The notes beneath the pieces were generated by a model, which was given only the letters and a program-made list of their open reading frames with translations, was not told the DNA's origin and did not search any database. A stretch of 34,168 nucleotides of DNA, taken from Bacteriovoracaceae bacterium UBA7317 (GTDB lineage: Bacteria; Bdellovibrionota; Bacteriovoracia; Bacteriovoracales; Bacteriovoracaceae). Shown in pieces: positions 29,106 to 34,168 of this stretch. A program made the translations under genes and the position numbers. The stretch's first letter is position 1. The number at the start of each line of letters is the position of its first letter. The stretch is taken from contig DKQD01000187.1 in assembly GCA_002474345.1 (NCBI GenBank), positions 868-35,035 of the forward strand, written 5' to 3'.

Positions 29106-30728
29106 ATGCTAAATGTTTCAAACCTTTCAAAAATTCAAGGAGGAGACCTCCTCTTTTCCAAGGGAACTTTTCAAATAAACCCTGGAGAGAAAGTAGGGCT
29201 GGTTGGACCTAATGGCGTTGGTAAGACAACTCTTTTCCGCTTAATCATTGGTGAAGAAAGACCCAATGAGGGACAAGTTAGTTACTCTGATAAATTAAGG
29301 CTTTCTTATTTTTCTCAAAATGTTGGAGAAATGAAGGGAAAGACTGCTCTCCAAGAAGTCATTGAAGGTGATGCTAAAATTTCTGAAATGAAAGAAAAGC
29401 TAAAGGAATATGAAGATGTTTTAGGTGACCCTAACCTTGATGAAGATAAAATGAATGATATTTTAATCAAGATGGGTGACCTTCAGACTGACTTTGAAAG
29501 GGTTGGAGGCTACGATCTTGAAAATAGAGCTGAGGAAATTCTTACAGGTTTAGGTATCTTTCCTGACCGCCACCACCAAAAAGTTGAAGATTTTAGTGGC
29601 GGTTGGAAGATGAGGATTGCTCTTGCCAAAACTCTTGTTATCAGCCCTGACCTCATCATTATGGATGAGCCGACCAACTACCTCGATATGGAAACGATTC
29701 TTTGGTTAGAGGAGTGGCTAAGAAACTTTAAGGGCTCTCTTTTCATGACGACTCACGACCGTGATTTTATGAATAATGTTTGTAAAAAAACGATTGAGAT
29801 ATCACACGGTAAGATAACGACTTATAGTGGAAATTATGAGTTTTATATGAAAGAGCGGGAGGTGAGAAGGGCCCAGCTTAAGGCCGAGTATGAAAGGCAA
29901 AGAGAGATGCTTTCTAAGGAAGAAGAGTTCATTGAAAAGTTTAAAGCGAGGGCCTCTCACGCCGCCCAGGTCCAATCCCGTGTTAAAAAATTAGAAAAAA
30001 TTGAAAGGGTTGAGTTACCTCCTGAAGAAGAAATAATGAAGTTTGAATTTCCCAAACCACCAAGGGGAAGTGATGACGTCGCTGTTATGGAAAGTCTTGG
30101 AAAGGAATGGGAAAACTCCGAAGGCAACAAAAATAAAGTTTTTGAAAACTTCACAACAACCATTAGACGTCTAGAAAAAATAGCTGTAGTGGGCGTGAAT
30201 GGAGCAGGTAAATCAACTCTTCTCAAAGTAATTTGTGGAGAAACTAAAGCAACTTCAGGCCTCGTAAAACTTGGCCCCAGTACAAAAGTAGGTTATTTCG
30301 GACAATACTCTCTTGAAGTATTGGACGCAGAAAGTAGTGTGTTTGATGAGGTTCGAAAAGAGCTTCCTGATGTAAGTGATGGCTTTATTCGAAATCTTTT
30401 GGCCGCTTTTCTTTTTAAGGGAGATGATGTTTTAAAAAAGGTTAAATATCTTTCTGGTGGAGAAAAGAGCCGGTTGGTTTTGGCCAAGATTTTTTCTGCT
30501 CAAAATAATTTTCTCGTCTTGGACGAGCCTACTAACCACTTAGATATAACTTCAAGAGAGATCTTGATGGATGTATTGGAACGGTTTGAAGGAACAGTTC
30601 TTTTTGTAAGCCATGACAGACATTTCTTAAATCATCTAACTCAAAAAGTCTTAGAAGTTGATAAGGGTGGAGTCGCACTCTATCCAGGCGATTACCGGGA
30701 CTATCTTGAAAAGAAAAGAAATCTCTAG
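29106..30728 (+). CDS. ABC-F family ATPase
   Basis: The ATG at 29106 is preferred to the TTG at 29100 because AAAGAG lies six bases before it; the product is 540 residues. Both ATP-binding domains are complete, unlike the other ABC-F protein in the window: Walker A GPNGVGKTT, signature FSGGW, Walker B LIIMDEPTNYLD and TTHDRDF in domain 1; Walker A GVNGAGKST, LSGGEK, FLVLDEPTNHLD and SHDRHF in domain 2. The long charged inter-domain linker (about 240-320; KEEEFIEKFKARASHAAQVQ) is typical. No membrane helices. ABC-F proteins act on ribosomes during elongation or rescue, or in resistance; the subfamily is nearest YheS/Uup in feel but not fixed. It is likely cotranscribed with the aldehyde dehydrogenase gene. 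Confidence 0.92.
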   Translation: MLNVSNLSKIQGGDLLFSKGTFQINPGEKVGLVGPNGVGKTTLFRLIIGEERPNEGQVSYSDKLRLSYFSQNVGEMKGKTALQEVIEGDAKISEMKEKLKEYEDVLGDPNLDEDKMNDILIKMGDLQTDFERVGGYDLENRAEEILTGLGIFPDRHHQKVEDFSGGWKMRIALAKTLVISPDLIIMDEPTNYLDMETILWLEEWLRNFKGSLFMTTHDRDFMNNVCKKTIEISHGKITTYSGNYEFYMKEREVRRAQLKAEYERQREMLSKEEEFIEKFKARASHAAQVQSRVKKLEKIERVELPPEEEIMKFEFPKPPRGSDDVAVMESLGKEWENSEGNKNKVFENFTTTIRRLEKIAVVGVNGAGKSTLLKVICGETKATSGLVKLGPSTKVGYFGQYSLEVLDAESSVFDEVRKELPDVSDGFIRNLLAAFLFKGDDVLKKVKYLSGGEKSRLVLAKIFSAQNNFLVLDEPTNHLDITSREILMDVLERFEGTVLFVSHDRHFLNHLTQKVLEVDKGGVALYPGDYRDYLEKKRNL

Positions 30729-30780
30729 GTTCTATCTTTAAGAAAGCTGGCTTTAAAACCTAATCATTTTCAATGAGAGT

Positions 30781-31269
30781 TTAGTGGTGTTGAGCTTCGC
30801 CATCTAGCCCTTGGACATGACCATGGTCAATTTCCTCCGGGGTAGCATCTCGAACATCTACAACTTTTACTTCAAAGTGAAGATCTTTTCCGGCCAAGGG
30901 GTGGTTTCCATCTACTTTGATTGCTGATTCAAGAATTTCAAGAACCGTAAGGATCATTGGTCCTTCTGGTGTGTCTGCTTGAAATTGCATGCCTTCTTGA
31001 ATTTCGGATGGTTCAGGGAATTGGTCTTTAGGAATTTCTTGAACAAGATTTGGGTTCGTTTCACCATAACCATCCTTAGGGGAAATGGTAACGTTAAATA
31101 CGTCTCCTTTCCCTTTTCCTTCCAACTCACTTTCTAATCCAGGTATAATATTTTGATGGCCTTGAATGTAAAGAAAAGGATTCCCTTTTTCGGTGGAGTC
31201 GAGAACAGAGCCTTTTTCGTCTTTCAAAGTGTATTGAATTGTAACAACTTTGTTTTTTTCAACTTTCAT
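30781..31269 (-). CDS. slyD: FKBP-type peptidyl-prolyl isomerase, SlyD-like
   Basis: This 162-residue protein has the SlyD arrangement: an N-terminal FKBP half (YTLKDEKGSVLDSTEKGNPF, GHQNIIPGLESELEGKGKGD), the inserted-flap chaperone domain (about 72-125; FQADTPEGPMILTVLEI), then a return to the FKBP strand (NHPLAGKDLHFEVKVVDVRD). The C-terminal tail is short and histidine-bearing (HGHVQGLDGEAQHH), weaker than the metal-binding tail of E. coli SlyD. It catalyses prolyl isomerisation and assists folding in the cytoplasm. An AAGGGA ribosome site lies about nine bases before the ATG. The ABC-F gene is convergent, about 50 bases away. Confidence 0.93.
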   Translation of the reverse strand: MKVEKNKVVTIQYTLKDEKGSVLDSTEKGNPFLYIQGHQNIIPGLESELEGKGKGDVFNVTISPKDGYGETNPNLVQEIPKDQFPEPSEIQEGMQFQADTPEGPMILTVLEILESAIKVDGNHPLAGKDLHFEVKVVDVRDATPEEIDHGHVQGLDGEAQHH

Positions 31270-31790
31270 AATGGCAATCCCTTTTTTAGTGGAAGAGGGG
31301 TTTTATTGAATATTTCCAAAAACAATATCAGTTTATGAAGATATTCTTCGACCAATAGCTGAGGTGAGCCCTTCCATTTCCTCCACCTTGACGCCTTTTG
31401 ACCATTTCCTGACTTGTCCTATTCTACACTTGAAACGGACTAAATAATACTATTTTATCAATAAGGAAGGTTTTTCTAAAAATGGCCATAAACTAAGGCA
31501 TTTAGAAAAAATGAATGATTTTGCTTTCTTTGAAAAGTATTTTTGTTTAAAAAAACTTAAAAGAAAAAAAGCAGATAATGATTCTAATATTTCAATAGGT
31601 TAAAATGCTTTTGAATGAAGTAACTAGCCGTTTTAACAATTTCTCTAAAAAATTTATTTAAAATTGTCTCAATGTCAGTTCCTAGCAAGTGTTTTGTCAG
31701 GTGTTTACTAAAATTTTGGGGATTTAATTTATAATAGTAGGTGACGAAAAAAGTAGAGTAATCGTTATATGCTATCAGGAGTTTTTCCTT
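31270..31790. other. Long divergent intergenic region before the fibre gene
   Basis: These 521 bases contain no convincing gene; the longest small plus-strand frame (from an ATG near 31511, about 33 codons) has no good ribosome site. A TTGACC-16-TATTCT promoter-like pair lies at 31398-31425 and a perfect TATAAT at 31730-31735 (transcript start expected near 31742). The length suits regulated expression of the fibre gene, but no operator was identified. Confidence 0.5.
31730..31781 (+). promoter_or_regulatory. Candidate -10 and ribosome site of the fibre gene
   Basis: TATAAT at 31730-31735 is a consensus -10; the nearest -35-like TTTACT is 20 bases upstream, which is long. AGGAG at 31777-31781 lies nine bases before the TTG at 31791 and decides that start. 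Confidence 0.4.
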
Positions 31791-34168
31791 TTGACCTACA
31801 ATTTCAAACCCATATTTATTCCTTTTGTTTTATCTCTCTTAATTTTTGGATGTATTCCCAAAAAAGATGATGGTAGTTTTTTAAAATACTCTATGCAGGA
31901 TGAGATGCGAAGGGATAAGGCCAGGCCCGTCATAACAGGCGCCTCCTTTTTAAAAGATTCGTTTTCTTTAGAACTAAAAGGGGAAAATTTTAGAGGCGTT
32001 ACCAGTATTGAGGTACAAGGAAAGTTTCTTGAAACGACAAAAGTAATTAAGATTGATGATGAAATTCAGAAGCTTAAAACAGGGCCTAGGCGTTTTATTT
32101 CAGAGAAAGAATTTGAAAGCAGAATAAGTTTTCAAAATGAAGGCAAAGCTTGTTTAGCGAAGGGTATTAAAGAAGGAAAAGATCTTGATACTGCTAGGTT
32201 GCATTGTTTTTGTCGTCACAAAGGGATCGATTCGCTAAAAGAATCACTGAAAGAATGTAAGAAGAGGATTAGTAAAAAAGCAGGATATTTCGGAAGTTTT
32301 AAGATTGAGCCTTCAATGAAACGGGGTCAGAAAAGTAAAATAGTCTTTCAATTTGATAAAACAAAATATTTTAACCCATTAGACCCCCCTCCAAAACCAT
32401 TTAAACAGCCAATAGTCCGTGCGATTGCTGGTAAACTCTATAATATCATTATTTCAAATAGTTTTGGGCAGACAAATTACAGCTTCATCATAGACTTTGA
32501 AGATGGTTCAGTTACAACAGATAAAATCGCCGACGGAGCGGTTACGAATAAACAAATTGCCGATGATGCTATAACCTCAGACAAGTTAAATATAGAAGGC
32601 CTAAAGGATGGGGACTTCCTCACTTTTATTTGTAACAAGGACAAAGAGAGAAAATGTGAGTGGGGCGGCAAGGCTTTTACAGGTATGAAGTTTATATCCT
32701 CATGGAATGTAAAAACTGATTCAATACCGCCCCTTTTAAATGGTGAACCACTACAAAGAGGTCATTACTATATAGTCGACACTCCTGGAGTAACTAAGAA
32801 AGATGACCTTGAAATAGCTAATTGTAACCAGGGTGATGATGAGACTTGTGAATGGTATACGGGTGATTGGATTGTTTTTGACGGTGTTAATTGGCAAAGG
32901 GTAACTAACTCAGGGAAAGTGACAGGTTTTAAAGGATCAAAAGACGATAAGCCCAGAATTGGTATTATTGAAGCTGAAAGTAATGATTATACGTGGGACC
33001 AAATAGATAAAACTATTTCAAAAATTCAAGACATTGCAGATATTTCAAATATACCAGCAACTGAAGGTCAAATTTTTAGATGGGATAGTGGTGAAGGAAA
33101 ATGGAAACCTTGGACCATTAAAATTACAAGTGAAGATATTGTAGACCAAACTATAACAAGTGAAGATATAGCTGATGGTGCTATAACTAGCGAAAAGTTA
33201 GCAGACAACTCTGTTAGTAGTTCTCAAATCGCTGAAGGGGCCGTGACGACGGAAAAAATAAAAGAACAGTCTATAACTTCTTCAAAGATTGCCGACAATG
33301 CTGTGACTGAAGGTAAGCTTGCCGATATGGCCGTCACGACAGCAAAGATAGATGATGATGCTATAACGGTATCAAAAATTGCGGATAATGCTATTAATGC
33401 TTCAAAACTTGCAGACAATTCAGTTACAAGCTCTAAGATTTTAAATGGCTCGGTTACGACTGAGAAGTTAGCTGATAACTCTATTGTTTCTTCCAAAATA
33501 AAAAATGGTAGTGTCACGGCTTCTAAAATCGTTAACGGAGCTATAACGAGTGCTAAGTTTTCAGCAGATTCTGTTACGAGCTCAAAAATTTCAGATGGGT
33601 CTATAAATGATACCGATGTGGCATCCAATGCCTCAATTAGTAGGGATAAAATTCAAGCGGGAAATGCGGGTGAAATAGTTATTAATGATGGGAGTGGTGT
33701 TCTTTCAAGTAAAAATAACTTAAGTATTCTCGAAGGTGGAACAGGAGCTTCAACCGTCGAACAGGCAAGGATTAATTTGGGTGTCAAAATAGGAAGTGAT
33801 GTTCAGGCCTATTCAAAAAGACTTGATGATATTTCCGATATGAATCCAGCTGCTGATCAATTTGTTGGAGTTGAGGGTGGAAAACTTCAGTTAAAAGATG
33901 CTGAATCAACAAGGCAGTCTATGGGTCTAGGAACTAAGAATCAGCTTTTTGTCCGCCCAGCAGACGGCAATGTAGGAGTGGGAACAACGTCTCCTGCAGC
34001 TACATTGGATGTTAATGGAGAAGCAAAAATTAGAGGGAACCTCGATATGTCTTCTAAGAAGGTGACTAATTTAGCGGATCCTCAGAATGATAAAGACGGA
34101 GTGCCTTTAGGTTGGGTTAACAAGCAAATCTCCGATTTGAGTATGCCTTTCTATTTTGTAAAAAGGTA
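31791..34168 (+). CDS. Tail-fibre-like lipoprotein with decapeptide repeats (partial, runs off the window)
   Basis: The 3' end lies beyond the window; 792 codons are visible. A TTG with AGGAG nine bases upstream starts a signal ending in LLIFGC, so Cys21 is a probable lipidation site (the F at -2 is unusual). Residues about 45-240 look like an IPT/Ig-type domain (SLELKGENFRGVTSIEVQG) plus a Cys-containing helical insert (HCFCRHKG). Decapeptide repeats appear at 241-267. A phage-fibre-type segment follows (TGDWIVFDGVNWQRV, about 356-370), then 17 decapeptides (residues 445-614, consensus near VTSSKIADNS), GGTGAST (649-655), and NVGVGTTSPAATLDVNGEA (about 727-745) with NLADP beyond. This organisation resembles fibre proteins ending in an S74 chaperone, including the mosaic adhesive trimers of Bdellovibrio. 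An adhesin role is inferred. Confidence 0.85.
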   Translation, partial: MTYNFKPIFIPFVLSLLIFGCIPKKDDGSFLKYSMQDEMRRDKARPVITGASFLKDSFSLELKGENFRGVTSIEVQGKFLETTKVIKIDDEIQKLKTGPRRFISEKEFESRISFQNEGKACLAKGIKEGKDLDTARLHCFCRHKGIDSLKESLKECKKRISKKAGYFGSFKIEPSMKRGQKSKIVFQFDKTKYFNPLDPPPKPFKQPIVRAIAGKLYNIIISNSFGQTNYSFIIDFEDGSVTTDKIADGAVTNKQIADDAITSDKLNIEGLKDGDFLTFICNKDKERKCEWGGKAFTGMKFISSWNVKTDSIPPLLNGEPLQRGHYYIVDTPGVTKKDDLEIANCNQGDDETCEWYTGDWIVFDGVNWQRVTNSGKVTGFKGSKDDKPRIGIIEAESNDYTWDQIDKTISKIQDIADISNIPATEGQIFRWDSGEGKWKPWTIKITSEDIVDQTITSEDIADGAITSEKLADNSVSSSQIAEGAVTTEKIKEQSITSSKIADNAVTEGKLADMAVTTAKIDDDAITVSKIADNAINASKLADNSVTSSKILNGSVTTEKLADNSIVSSKIKNGSVTASKIVNGAITSAKFSADSVTSSKISDGSINDTDVASNASISRDKIQAGNAGEIVINDGSGVLSSKNNLSILEGGTGASTVEQARINLGVKIGSDVQAYSKRLDDISDMNPAADQFVGVEGGKLQLKDAESTRQSMGLGTKNQLFVRPADGNVGVGTTSPAATLDVNGEAKIRGNLDMSSKKVTNLADPQNDKDGVPLGWVNKQISDLSMPFYFVKR
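33123..33632 (+). repeat. Seventeen 30-base (10-codon) tandem repeats
   Basis: Within the fibre gene, 17 consecutive 30-base units encode decapeptides such as ITSEDIADGA, ITSEKLADNS and VTSSKISDGS. Units are diverged at the DNA level but keep an exact 10-residue register, with no indels. The pattern [VI]TxxK[IL]xxx[AS] suggests a regular beta fibre or stalk. Confidence 0.92.

Noticed and set aside
30741..30760. Terminator after the second ABC-F gene
   Set aside because: The AAAG/CTTT stem is only four or five pairs with a tiny loop and has no T-run.
31511..31612. Small plus-strand frame of about 33 codons before the fibre gene
   Set aside because: It has no well-spaced ribosome site, and its lysine-rich product is what AT-rich DNA gives by chance.
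33224..33628. Long open frame on the minus strand opposite the fibre repeats
   Set aside because: It arises because the 30-base repeat period is a multiple of three, so a stop-free frame repeats on the other strand. It has no ribosome site, and its product is just a repetitive mirror of the sense array.
33123..33632. Regular 30-base repeats as a CRISPR array
   Set aside because: There are no spacers between the units; the repeats are contiguous, diverged and in frame with a protein.

Overview
The window is AT-rich and densely packed with genes. It most resembles a low-GC member of the Bdellovibrionota, Halobacteriovorax/Bacteriovorax-like. That placement is inferred from base composition, frequent TTG/GTG starts, many secreted or lipid-anchored repeat proteins, a CheA-like membrane kinase and a tail-fibre-like lipoprotein at the right edge. 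No rRNA, tRNA, insertion sequence, prophage module or CRISPR array was seen. The plasmid or chromosome origin cannot be judged, but fumC, pgi, slyD and two ABC-F genes suggest ordinary chromosome.

Layout. 1-4.6 kb: a large secreted ankyrin/cysteine-module protein converges on a PLP aminotransferase across a bidirectional terminator. 4.7-6.1 kb: an overlapping three-gene operon (DUF309 protein, polytopic membrane protein, small Cys-pair protein). 6.1-8.9 kb (minus): a coupled pair, a YbiT-type ABC-F ATPase then a YhiN/HI0933-type flavoprotein. 9.0-10.9 kb: a lone CheY-like receiver, a SUI1/YciH protein, a SOUL haem-binding gene broken by one in-frame TGA, and a stand-alone mannose-6-phosphate isomerase-type cupin. 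11-13 kb: pgi plus an unknown gene. 13-16 kb: a cytoplasmic protein with two tandem copies of an unrecognised ~290-residue module and C-terminal ankyrin repeats. 16-19.5 kb (minus): a glutaminase with a eukaryote-like N-terminal domain, translationally coupled to a secreted LRR protein with a cysteine-rich basic tail, then a small gene that looks frameshifted. 19.8-22 kb: a membrane PAS-Hpt-HATPase kinase. 22-25.8 kb: a DoxX protein, then a likely operon of two GST/thioredoxin-fold proteins, a GlpQ-like lipoprotein and a small secreted protein. 26-31.3 kb: fumC with a strong terminator, an aldehyde dehydrogenase followed by a second ABC-F gene, and slyD on the other strand. 31.8 kb to the end: a partial gene for a lipoprotein fibre with 17 tandem decapeptide repeats.

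How the genes relate. Central metabolism (pgi, fumC, aldehyde dehydrogenase, aminotransferase, glutaminase) is mixed with probable cell-surface or host/prey-interaction genes (ankyrin, LRR and fibre proteins). The most unusual items are the mosaic fibre lipoprotein, the kidney-type-like glutaminase coupled to an LRR protein, the duplicated-module ankyrin protein, the C-x9-C modules of the first protein, and a nine-G tract abutting the GlpQ start codon. All functions are predictions from sequence reading alone.
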